Shown here piece after piece: positions 34,202-42,670 of a stretch of 64,000 bases of DNA. The position numbers and the translations under genes are program-made. The first letter of the stretch is position 1. Every line of letters starts with the position of its first letter. The notes below the pieces were generated by a model. That model had not been told where the DNA came from and did not search any database. It saw only the letters and a list, made by a program, of their open reading frames with translations. Origin of the DNA: Cellulophaga baltica (GTDB taxonomy: Bacteria > Bacteroidota > Bacteroidia > Flavobacteriales > Flavobacteriaceae); the NCBI RefSeq assembly GCF_018861125.1, contig NZ_JAHKQN010000019.1, positions 158,849-222,848 of the forward strand, read 5' to 3'.

Positions 34202-35612
34202 ACATATAATAATTGTTTTGGTACTGTTAAGTTTCGCAGCTTGTAAAACGCCCACTTTGGTTAAAAAGGAAGTGAATACAGCAGTGCCAGATAGTTTTAA
34301 CGGAGTAAAAGATTCAGTAAGTAGTGCATCATTAAATTGGAAAGAATACTTTATTGACCCTAAGTTAAATGCATTAATTGATACTGCTTTAGCTAATAAT
34401 CAAGAACTAAACATCACAATGCAAGAAATTGAAATTGCAAAGAATGAAGTTCGTGATAAGAAAGGGGAATATTTACCTTCGGTAGGTATTGCTGCTGGGG
34501 CAGGAGTAGATAAAGTTTCTCGTTATACAACTGCTGGAGCAAGTGAAGCTACAACGGATATTGTACCTGGTAGAGAAACACCAGAAAACGTGCAAGATTA
34601 CTACGTTGGCTTATATGCTACTTGGGAACTAGATATTTGGAAAAAACTAAGAAACAGCAAAAAAGCTGCAGTTTCAAGGTATTTATCAAGTATTGAAGGT
34701 AAAAACTTTATGGTAACAAGTTTAATTAGCGAGATAGCAAATTCATATTATGAGTTGTTGGCTTTAGATAATGAGATGAGGATTATTACAAACAATATTG
34801 AAATTCAAAGTAATGCTTTGCGTATTGTGAAAATTCAAAAACAAGCAGCTCGTGTAACTGAATTAGCAGTTCGTAAATTTGAAGCTGAAGTGTTGAAAAC
34901 AAAGAGTTTATTGTTTGATACCCAACAAGAAATTACTGAGACGGAAAATAAAATAAACTTTTTAGTAGGTAGGTTTCCACAACACATTGAAAGAAGTTCT
35001 GATGAGTTTTTTGATTTAGTACCTAATTCAATTAAGAGTGGTATGCCATCACAGTTGTTGCAAAATCGGCCGGATATTAGAAAAGCAGAATTTGATCTTG
35101 CAGCATCAAAATTAGATGTGAAATCAGCAAAAGCAAGTTTTTATCCATCATTGGGTATTAGTGCAGGGTTTGGTTTAGAAGCTTTTGATACCAAGTATTT
35201 TTTAACCACTCCGGAATCATTATTGTATTCTTTAGCAGGTGATTTAACGGCTCCGTTAATTAATAAAAATGCAATTAAAGCGGCGTATTACAGTGCGAAT
35301 TCAAAACAAATTCAAGCAGTGTATAATTATGAACGTGCTATTTTAAATGGGTATGTTGAAGTTGCTAATGAACTTTCAAATATTGATAACCTTAAAAAGA
35401 GTTATGAGTTAAGAGAGAAAGAAGTTGAAGCTTTAACAGAATCTATTAAAATATCAAATAGCTTGTTTAGAGCTGCAAGAGCAGATTATATGGAGGTGTT
35501 ACTAACACAACGTGATGCTTTAGAAGCCAAATTTGAACTTGTAGAAACTAAAAAGAAACAAATGAACGCTATGGTAAATGTTTACCGAACATTAGGTGGC
35601 GGTTGGAATTAG
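34188..35612 (+). CDS. TolC-like outer-membrane efflux lipoprotein (OprM/NodT family)
   Basis: Start chosen at ATG 34188 (MKKNKHIIIVLVLL), which gives a proper lipobox (LSFAAC); upstream in-frame ATGs would add a charged leader. It overlaps the pump gene by 14 bases. The 474-residue protein has two OEP repeats: a first around 60-250 and a second from RPDIRKAEFDLAASKLDVKSAKASFYPSLGI onward, with PLINKNAIKAAYYSA near the end. It forms the trimeric outer-membrane duct of the efflux complex. A strong terminator follows, so this ends the operon. Confidence 0.93.
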   Translation: MKKNKHIIIVLVLLSFAACKTPTLVKKEVNTAVPDSFNGVKDSVSSASLNWKEYFIDPKLNALIDTALANNQELNITMQEIEIAKNEVRDKKGEYLPSVGIAAGAGVDKVSRYTTAGASEATTDIVPGRETPENVQDYYVGLYATWELDIWKKLRNSKKAAVSRYLSSIEGKNFMVTSLISEIANSYYELLALDNEMRIITNNIEIQSNALRIVKIQKQAARVTELAVRKFEAEVLKTKSLLFDTQQEITETENKINFLVGRFPQHIERSSDEFFDLVPNSIKSGMPSQLLQNRPDIRKAEFDLAASKLDVKSAKASFYPSLGISAGFGLEAFDTKYFLTTPESLLYSLAGDLTAPLINKNAIKAAYYSANSKQIQAVYNYERAILNGYVEVANELSNIDNLKKSYELREKEVEALTESIKISNSLFRAARADYMEVLLTQRDALEAKFELVETKKKQMNAMVNVYRTLGGGWN

Positions 35613-35637
35613 ATATAGTTTATTAAGTGTGTGAGTT

Positions 35638-35676
35638 AGACCCCGTTTTACAGCAATGTAAAATGGGGTCTTTTTT
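35638..35676 (+). terminator. Terminator after the RND efflux operon
   Basis: A 15-bp stem beginning AGACCCCGTTTTACA with one G-T wobble, a 4-base loop and a six-base T-run, 25 bases after the stop at 35612. Confidence 0.9.
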
Positions 35677-35691
35677 ATTGTTCATTTATAA

Positions 35692-37476
35692 TCATGAAGC
35701 AGTGTTTAACTCAAATGTGTTGATATTCAATTCTATCTCTTTTAATAAAATTAAAGCATCACTTAATTGTTTTTTAATAAAAGTATTATCATTAAATAGG
35801 TTTTGATAATACCCAATACCTTCTCTTAAATTATGTGCAAAAGTGAGTGCGTATTTCTCTTGTTTTTTTGATGTGGTAACTTCTAAGTCTTTGCAATAAT
35901 TGTATAAGTACTCAATATAAATATTCAATTCTTTAATAAACATATTAGGTCTGTCAGTTCTTGAAATAACATTGGTTTTACCATATATGTGATTAATCAT
36001 TGTGGCTAAATCTAAACTTTTGTCGTAGTATGCCATATTAGGACCAGGACAAACGGAAACACCAGAACCCTCAGTTTTAGTATCTAAACCATAGGCAATT
36101 AATGCCGATGTACCTAGACCAACACAAGTACATGATTTTTCAATTATTTTATTTAAATGATAAGCATGTTTTTCTTTGCTTAAATTTAAAGCTTCAAGTT
36201 CTTTAATTTTTAAGTGCTGATATTCTCTTGATGCTGTACATACGCCTGATGTTTTAAACTCTTTATTTAGCGCTACAAACTTTTTAGGGCAAGCACTACC
36301 AGGTCTTCCTTTGGCAATATTCTTAAATTTTTCATCATCTTTAGTATTACCTTTTAAATTATGAAACGGTATGCCCAAAGGCGAAATATTACTTAAGTAT
36401 AAATCTTCTTCTTTAGCCTTTATTAGACTATCCAATGTTTTATTATCAACAGTAGTTGCTTCAGGAACCAATAGAAAAGGTGTTCCCCAGCCAACACTAT
36501 CAACTTTGTAATAATCTAATAAAAAATTGTGTTCTTCAGCTGTACCAACACCACCTTGTGCTGTAATTTTAATAGGTAACGTAGTTTTAGGTAGTGCGAT
36601 TTTTTTTTGTTCTAAAGCTTTGATAAATACTTGATGAGTAGTTTGTATTAGGTTCTCTTTCTCTGTTTTAAACTGTTCTAAAATAGGCCCCATTAAATAA
36701 CCATCTGTAGCAAATGCATGTCCACCACAATTTAAACCAGATTCTATTCGGTATTCAGAAACCCACAATCCTTTTTTAGCTAAAAATTTACCCTGTATTA
36801 ATGCAGAACGATAATCACTAACCTTTAAAACTATCTTCTTTTTAATGTAACCATACTCATCAGGGTAGAAATCTTTAAAATTCTCCATATAACTGTATAG
36901 TCTTGGATTCATACCTGCGGATAGAATAACAGAAGAACTCAATTTACTATTAGCAAAACCTCTTAATGCAGCATGTGCATCATTATAAGTAGATGGTAGT
37001 TTTTCTTTATTAGCATAGTTTTCCTTATCTACTTTGGTCATAATATTCACATCAATACTACCTAAATGAATATTTTCTTTTAGCCAATCTTTAATGTCTT
37101 CAAAACCTAAACCATCATTTATAAGTTTATTAAACTCTCTTTTTACACTCAAAGAATCTGGTAACATTGAGAAATATTTTACTATTTCAGAAGTTGCCGT
37201 AGTATTTTTGAGTTTTTCAATATTCTTATGTGCAAGATTATGAATAAGATCTAAATAGCTTGTAATTCTTTTGGCTCTAAAATCATCAATTTTTTCAGAT
37301 ATTTCGTCATAGGACTGCTCAAATTTTTGGCAGTACATTTTTCTTAATTTTTCAAGTAGAATATCATCTACTAATGAGATTACAGAATCAATACCAAAAT
37401 GAGCAACTTTTAATGGAGAATCAATTGTAAAGCCTATTCCCATAACAGGAATATGAAATGAATGAATCTTTGTCAT
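35692..37476 (-). CDS. Unrecognised 594-residue protein, possible flavin TIM-barrel with cysteine motifs
   Basis: I cannot name this family. It has no signal peptide or membrane segment. The N-terminal IPVMGIGFTIDSPLKVAHFG and the middle ITAQGGVGTAEEHNFLLDYY followed by VDSVGWGTPFLLVPEA recall the nucleotide/flavin-binding strands of nitronate monooxygenase or PfaD-like TIM barrels. Six cysteines sit in motif-like contexts: NCGGH (C250), SACPKKF (C396), GVCTAS (C413), SCTCVGLG (C449, C451) and VCPGP (C476). This suggests metal or Fe-S binding, or thiol chemistry, in the second half. It is transcribed alone, divergent from the CAP-domain gene across a 469-base gap. The barrel idea is inference from short motifs. 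Confidence 0.7.
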   Translation of the reverse strand: MTKIHSFHIPVMGIGFTIDSPLKVAHFGIDSVISLVDDILLEKLRKMYCQKFEQSYDEISEKIDDFRAKRITSYLDLIHNLAHKNIEKLKNTTATSEIVKYFSMLPDSLSVKREFNKLINDGLGFEDIKDWLKENIHLGSIDVNIMTKVDKENYANKEKLPSTYNDAHAALRGFANSKLSSSVILSAGMNPRLYSYMENFKDFYPDEYGYIKKKIVLKVSDYRSALIQGKFLAKKGLWVSEYRIESGLNCGGHAFATDGYLMGPILEQFKTEKENLIQTTHQVFIKALEQKKIALPKTTLPIKITAQGGVGTAEEHNFLLDYYKVDSVGWGTPFLLVPEATTVDNKTLDSLIKAKEEDLYLSNISPLGIPFHNLKGNTKDDEKFKNIAKGRPGSACPKKFVALNKEFKTSGVCTASREYQHLKIKELEALNLSKEKHAYHLNKIIEKSCTCVGLGTSALIAYGLDTKTEGSGVSVCPGPNMAYYDKSLDLATMINHIYGKTNVISRTDRPNMFIKELNIYIEYLYNYCKDLEVTTSKKQEKYALTFAHNLREGIGYYQNLFNDNTFIKKQLSDALILLKEIELNINTFELNTAS

Positions 37477-37945
37477 AATATTATTTTAATTAAACTGCGT
37501 AGCTATTTTATAGAAACACTAGTATTCGCAAATTTTTAAATAATACATGTATTAGAATATGATATTTGTCAGCTTCTAATAAAAATTTGTAACGTAATAT
37601 TTTTCTTAAAAGAAATATTCACTAAAAATTTCATTTCTGACAGAAAGTTGTAAAAAATAGTTTTTCACTTTTTTTGTTCATTCACCTTTCGTTAAAAACC
37701 ATTCACCGATTCCTGTTTTTTTACATTCAGCGATGAATGGTTAATTGCTTTGGGTTAACCGTAATTAGTGCGTTTAAATACCTTTTTATGAGGTTGAATT
37801 ACATGGTTTTAGAATTGTAATAGATTGATATACAGTTTTTTACACTTTGACGAGTAAATGTGGTAGTACGTGTATTTTATTCTTACAAAAACTCTCGTTG
37901 GTTGTTCCTTTGCCATGAAATTAACCTACAGAAATATTTATAATT
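37477..37945. other. 469-bp divergent intergenic region with CATTCA repeats
   Basis: No convincing ORF. It holds three CATTCA(C/G)C copies at 37679-37686, 37700-37707 and 37724-37731. The inverted copy TGAATGGTT at 37734-37742 pairs with AACCATTCA at 37697-37705. A TTTG at 37846-37849 and TATTTTAT at 37873-37880 form a weak promoter candidate for the CAP-domain gene. Confidence 0.5.
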
Positions 37946-38440
37946 ATGTTACGAGTTAAAATTTTATCACTTGCTTTTCTTTCTTTATTAGTGTCATTAA
38001 CTTCATGTTCTTCAACATCTTTAGAAGAAGAAGTTGAACTTTATGAAAATGTTACAGTTTCTGCTAGTGTATCAAATATTGAAGAAGAAGTATTTACTTT
38101 AGTAAATGAGTATAGAGTTTCTCAAGGTTTAACTGAAGTTGAATTTAGTGCTGTTGCATATAATTATGCATTTGATCATAATGAATATATGATTTCAGAA
38201 GATGCTATAAGTCATGATAATTTTAATAAAAGATCTTCAGATTTAGCAGTTGAAGTTAGTGCGGATTTTGTTTCTGAAAACGTAGGTAGAAATTATGTAA
38301 CAGCAAGTGGAATTGTAAATGCATGGATTAATAGTGATACTCATAGAGCTGTAATGGAAGGTGACTTTGACTTTGCAGGAATAAGTGTTGAAGAAGATGC
38401 TGATGGAGTTTTATATTTTACTCAATTATTTTTCAAATAG
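37946..38440 (+). CDS. CAP/SCP-domain lipoprotein
   Basis: A 164-residue lipoprotein (lipobox LTSCSSTSLEEE). The CAP domain covers about residues 50-160: VNEYRVSQGL, an ISHDNFNKR segment with the family His, SENVGRNY with the Glu, and WINSDTHRAVMEGDF with the second His. CAP proteins are secreted or surface proteins of varied function; bacterial members have no single known activity. It is a minimal, one-domain version. It is divergent from the 594-residue Cys protein. A tract of 7-base tandem repeats begins 26 bases after its stop. Confidence 0.87.
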   Translation: MLRVKILSLAFLSLLVSLTSCSSTSLEEEVELYENVTVSASVSNIEEEVFTLVNEYRVSQGLTEVEFSAVAYNYAFDHNEYMISEDAISHDNFNKRSSDLAVEVSADFVSENVGRNYVTASGIVNAWINSDTHRAVMEGDFDFAGISVEEDADGVLYFTQLFFK

Positions 38441-38466
38441 TTCAGTAAGTATTTTTGTAGCTTAAA

Positions 38467-38534
38467 CTTCTCACTTCTCACTTCTCACTTCTCACTTCTC
38501 ACTTCTCACTTCTCACTTCTCACTTCTCACTTCT
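38467..38534. repeat. Heptanucleotide tandem repeat (CTTCTCA)n
   Basis: Nine complete CTTCTCA copies in a row (38467-38529) plus a partial CTTCT. All copies are identical. The tract lies between the CAP-domain gene and the gliding-type gene that starts at 38658. Perfect identity implies recent slippage. Confidence 0.95.
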
Positions 38535-38657
38535 TGTCATTTTATTCGTCTACAGATAAGTGTATTTCATCGAATATTATACGCATTTCATAGAAATATA
38601 AGAAAATATTGTTATAATTGTAATCCAAATCCTACAAATTAACCAAATTTTTAACCT

Positions 38658-41600
38658 ATGATTAATTCACTTTTAAATAATAAGACCATTTTTGTCTTTG
38701 TTATTTCTTTAATTATAACAAATACAAATGTTTTTTCACAGAGTAGAACTTTTGCTAATATTGTGTCTAGTGAAAGTAATGTAGAAAATTCAAATAATAG
38801 TGTTGATGAAGATTTAATTACAAACGCAATTGTCAAAGCAAATTCTGGTTTAGCCCTTGGTTTGGGAGCATATTCAGGTCATTTAGAACTTCAATATCCA
38901 AGTATCGTTCAAGAAAATACAACTAGCTATATAAAATTAAATTCTGATGATGAATTACTTCAGTATTTATTAGGTGGTAACTTAGGTAATTTATTAGCAA
39001 ATATAGGTGGAGTTGTTCTTTTAGGAAATCAAGAATTTATAGTAGAAGCAAAAAATGGAGATATAACAGTACTTCAAGGCAATTCAAATGATTCTAACAA
39101 TTTTTCAACCAATAATTTAAGAACAGTTATTAATGAATTTGGAGATTACTTTTTAGCAATTACACCTTCTGTTGCTTATGACAATATTCGCCTTAGCAAT
39201 AGTTTAGGTTCATTAGTTGGACTAAACAATAGTAAAGATTTATATGTTTATGGCAGTTATTATGGAAATGGGACCCTAAATTGTGGAACACCTTCATTCA
39301 CCTCGTATGACGGTAATGGTTTAAATCTAGATTTATTAGGTATTGGTGGTGCTGGAGTTACAAATCCGGAATATGCAATTGATGATGATATTACTACGGC
39401 ATCAAACTTAAGTTTAGGTATAATTTCAGTTTTGGGTGATATTGAGCAAACCTTCTATTTTGATAACGTGTCAAATGCAACTGATCAAGTTTATTTAACC
39501 TTAGGAATAGATCCATCTTTATTAGATCTAGGCTTATTAAGTAATATAAATGTCGAAACTTATAATGGTACTGATCAATTATATTCAGGAGACTTATCAA
39601 CTTTAATTGATTTAGATCTCTTAGGTCTTTTAGAAACTGGAGATGCAACAACGATAGCTATAAATCCGCAAGGTAGTGTTGATAAAGTTACTATAAGCTT
39701 ATCCTCATTACTGAATGTGTCTTTAATTCAAAGTATAAATATTTATGATATTTATACGGCTCCAGAAGCTCCTGTTTTAGATGCTTCAACAGAAAATGTT
39801 GCTATATGTATTAATAATACAGCTGATTTAATTGCGTATACAAAAGACAGTACCTCTGAGTTACGATGGTATGACGCAGAAACAGGCGGAAATTTATTAG
39901 CAACAGTTAATTCAGGCGACACCTTTACAACACCAATTTTAACTGCTACTCAAACTTATTACGTAGCAAGTGCTAGCACTGGTTGTACTTTAGAATCTTC
40001 AAGAGTAGCAGTAGAAGTTACTGTTGTAAAGACACCAACTGCGGATGATATTACGGTTACAGGTAATGAATTTGACCTTTGCTCTTCAAATGATGTTGTT
40101 TTATCTCCTTCTAGTGAAACAGAGGGTGAGTTTTCGTGGTATTTTGATCAAGATAAACTTATGGAAATTACTGACGGATTGGTTTCTGGTGATGTAACAT
40201 ATACTATTGATAATGATACAGGAACATTAACTATTACTGGGTTAAATGAGTTAAATAGTCCATATACATATTATACAAGTATAACAGAAAGTACTGCTGG
40301 TTGTGAAAACGAAGCAGGTGATTTAAAAGAGGTTACTGTAACAGTTGTAGATTCCTCTATGACTTCAATTATTAGTTTAGATGCAGGTACAGATATAATT
40401 GTACTTGATGAACTGATTAATTTTTTTAATGGAGATAATGATACAAATGTTTCTGGGTCTGTTTCGGGAGATGTAAACCCAGGAGATATCGTAAATGTTT
40501 TAATTAATGATGTAATTTATACAGGAGCTTTAGACACTAATTTAGAATTTGATATTGCTATTGATGGTATTGATTTAGCTTCAGATATGGATACTACACT
40601 TGATGTTTATGTTTCGGGTGCTTTTTGCTCTAATTCAGGAAATATTAATATTGATTTACCAGAGTTAATTGTAGATGATGTGTTGCAAGTATTCTGTGCC
40701 TCTGATACTCCAACTTTAGCAGATATAGTGATTGATGCAGACCTTTCTCTTTTTGATGATTTACTTTCAGGTATTGCTGTTGACTTAGATACACCTTTAG
40801 TTGATGGTGATGTGTATTTTGCAGGAATAGAGAATATTCCAACATCAATATTGGCAAGAGTAGCCGTTACAGTTAATATTATTTTAGTTGATGCACCTAC
40901 AACCGATAGCATAGTTCAAGAATTTTGTGCAACTAGTTTATCTACAATTGGAGATATACAAGTGAATGAATCTGATATTGTTTTTTATGATAGTGAAACA
41001 GGTGGTTCAATATTAGATCCATCAAGTGAATTAGAAAATAGGACTTACTATGTTGCAAATGTAGAAGGAGAATGTGAAAGTACAGAAAGGTTAGCAATTA
41101 CAGTAACTGTGGTTGATGGTGAATCTGCTACCATTTCAGGAACTATTGAAGAAGCTTGCATAGGAAGAGAGTATACTTACACAACTGAAGAAGATCGCGA
41201 AAACTATATTTGGACAGTTGAAGGAGGAATAATTATTGATGGTGGAACTACTGCCGATAATTCAATAATTATTACATGGAGTGAGTTAGAGAATTCTTCG
41301 GTTGGTGTAAGTTATGATAATACCTTGAGTTGTGGTTCTTCAATTACACAAGATATTGCCACTACTAGTTGTGGTGAAGTATTGGGTGAAGAATTTGGCT
41401 TATTAGTGTATAATGAGTTTACACCTAATAATGATGGCTTTAATGATTTCTTTGAAGTAGAAGGAATATTAACATATTCTTCATCTGTTCTTAAGGTTTA
41501 TAATAGAAATGGAAATCTTGTTTTTCAAACTAGTAATTACCAAAACAATTGGAATGGAATTGCAAATGTGTCTGGAGTTTTAAGCTCAGGTGATGAGTTA

Positions 41601-41681
41601 CCTTCAGGAACATATTACTATGTAATAAATATTCCAGAATTAGACAGAGATTTAATGGGGTGGTTACAATTAGTTAGATAA
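38658..41681 (+). CDS. Large secreted protein with type B (CHU_C) T9SS sorting domain
   Basis: A 1007-residue secreted protein. The signal peptide (to about FSQ at 28) is followed by a Gly/Leu-rich N-terminal part, then Ig-like repeats of the kind seen in Bacteroidota adhesins (LRWYDAETGGNLLATV near 402, and a second such YDSETGGSILDP near 780). The C-terminus (LVYNEFTPNNDGFNDFFEV ... FNRNG-like KVYNRNGNLVFQ ... SGTYYYVI) is the gliding-motility-associated CHU_C domain, a type B T9SS signal. Such proteins often depend on a PorP/SprF partner, and one is encoded next. A surface adhesin or gliding-associated role is likely, with the ligand unknown. Confidence 0.9.
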   Translation: MINSLLNNKTIFVFVISLIITNTNVFSQSRTFANIVSSESNVENSNNSVDEDLITNAIVKANSGLALGLGAYSGHLELQYPSIVQENTTSYIKLNSDDELLQYLLGGNLGNLLANIGGVVLLGNQEFIVEAKNGDITVLQGNSNDSNNFSTNNLRTVINEFGDYFLAITPSVAYDNIRLSNSLGSLVGLNNSKDLYVYGSYYGNGTLNCGTPSFTSYDGNGLNLDLLGIGGAGVTNPEYAIDDDITTASNLSLGIISVLGDIEQTFYFDNVSNATDQVYLTLGIDPSLLDLGLLSNINVETYNGTDQLYSGDLSTLIDLDLLGLLETGDATTIAINPQGSVDKVTISLSSLLNVSLIQSINIYDIYTAPEAPVLDASTENVAICINNTADLIAYTKDSTSELRWYDAETGGNLLATVNSGDTFTTPILTATQTYYVASASTGCTLESSRVAVEVTVVKTPTADDITVTGNEFDLCSSNDVVLSPSSETEGEFSWYFDQDKLMEITDGLVSGDVTYTIDNDTGTLTITGLNELNSPYTYYTSITESTAGCENEAGDLKEVTVTVVDSSMTSIISLDAGTDIIVLDELINFFNGDNDTNVSGSVSGDVNPGDIVNVLINDVIYTGALDTNLEFDIAIDGIDLASDMDTTLDVYVSGAFCSNSGNINIDLPELIVDDVLQVFCASDTPTLADIVIDADLSLFDDLLSGIAVDLDTPLVDGDVYFAGIENIPTSILARVAVTVNIILVDAPTTDSIVQEFCATSLSTIGDIQVNESDIVFYDSETGGSILDPSSELENRTYYVANVEGECESTERLAITVTVVDGESATISGTIEEACIGREYTYTTEEDRENYIWTVEGGIIIDGGTTADNSIIITWSELENSSVGVSYDNTLSCGSSITQDIATTSCGEVLGEEFGLLVYNEFTPNNDGFNDFFEVEGILTYSSSVLKVYNRNGNLVFQTSNYQNNWNGIANVSGVLSSGDELPSGTYYYVINIPELDRDLMGWLQLVR

Positions 41682-41710
41682 CTAACCAAGCAATTTCAAA
41701 TCAATTTAGT

Positions 41711-41738
41711 CCAAACCCAAACCCAAATCCAAACCCTC
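41711..41738 (+). repeat. Hexanucleotide repeat CCAAA(C/T) abutting the PorP/SprF start codon
   Basis: Four CCAAAC/CCAAAT copies (41711-41734) followed by CCTC and then the ATG at 41739. The repeat fills the ribosome-binding position and leaves no purine-rich site. Confidence 0.85.
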
Positions 41739-42659
41739 ATGAAAATATTTAAAATAAATATAAACTTTCTGTTACTCTTTGTAGTATTATCAGGTTATAT
41801 GACATATGGTCAGCAACCGCCACAGTATACTCAATACATGTATAATACTATGGTCTTAAATTCTGGTTATACAGGAACAAGTTCTAAAATAGAAGCATTA
41901 TTATTACACAGGTCACAATGGGTGGGTATTGATGGGGCTCCTGAAAACCAATCTTTTTCAATACACGGTAAATTAAAAGAAAGAGTAGGGCTTGGTTTAA
42001 GTGTAACTAACGATAATTTAGGAGCATCAAATGCCGTAGAAATTAATGGTAATTTTGCGTATGAAATACGTACCGGTTATTATTCAAAACTTTCATTAGG
42101 ACTTAATGCAGGTGTGAATATTTTGAATGTAGATTATTCAAAAGGTATTTACTCAAATGGTTTAGATCCTTTATTTCAAGAAAACTTAAACTCTACACGT
42201 CCAGTTTTTGGTTTAGGCGCTTTTTTCTATAACACAAATTGGTATGTAGGTTTATCTTCTCAAAACCTATTAAATTCTCAAATTTATAGTGATGATGAGA
42301 TGGTTACCAATAGAAAAACACAATATTATTTAATGGGAGGTTATGTTTTTGAATTATCAGAAAATTTAAAGTTTAAACCAACAGTATTAGCTAAAGAAGT
42401 TGCTGGAGCACCATTGACTGTTGATGTTTCAGGAAATTTTTTAATAAAAGAAAAATTAAGTTTAGGTGTTGCTTATAGGTATGATGACGCAATTAGTGCT
42501 TTGGCTGGTTTTAGTATAACAGAACAATTTTTTATAGGTTATGCCTACGATTATACGGTTACAGAATTAAATGATTACAATAATGGTTCTCATGAAATTA
42601 TTTTAAGATATAACATTTTTGATAAATACAAAAGAGCGCTGTCTCCAAGATTCTTTTAA
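41739..42659 (+). CDS. PorP/SprF family type IX secretion membrane protein
   Basis: A 306-residue outer-membrane barrel. After the signal peptide comes QQPPQYTQYMYNTMVLNSGYTG, the hallmark PorP/SprF start, then LLHRSQWVGIDGAPENQSFSI. The rest is repeated beta-strands ending with HEIILRYNIF. PorP/SprF proteins are thought to help secrete and anchor CHU_C-tailed partners, and the gene directly upstream encodes one. The start codon follows a short hexamer repeat. The OmpA-family gene begins 11 bases after its stop. Confidence 0.94.
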   Translation: MKIFKININFLLLFVVLSGYMTYGQQPPQYTQYMYNTMVLNSGYTGTSSKIEALLLHRSQWVGIDGAPENQSFSIHGKLKERVGLGLSVTNDNLGASNAVEINGNFAYEIRTGYYSKLSLGLNAGVNILNVDYSKGIYSNGLDPLFQENLNSTRPVFGLGAFFYNTNWYVGLSSQNLLNSQIYSDDEMVTNRKTQYYLMGGYVFELSENLKFKPTVLAKEVAGAPLTVDVSGNFLIKEKLSLGVAYRYDDAISALAGFSITEQFFIGYAYDYTVTELNDYNNGSHEIILRYNIFDKYKRALSPRFF

Positions 42660-42670
42660 AAAACAATAGC

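Noticed and set aside
38467-38534. CRISPR array
   Set aside because: The units are 7 bases with no spacers, so this is a simple tandem repeat.
40607-40912. Minus-strand ORFs inside the CHU_C protein gene
   Set aside because: Shadow frames of a clear, full-length protein with signal peptide and sorting domain; their compositions are unnatural.
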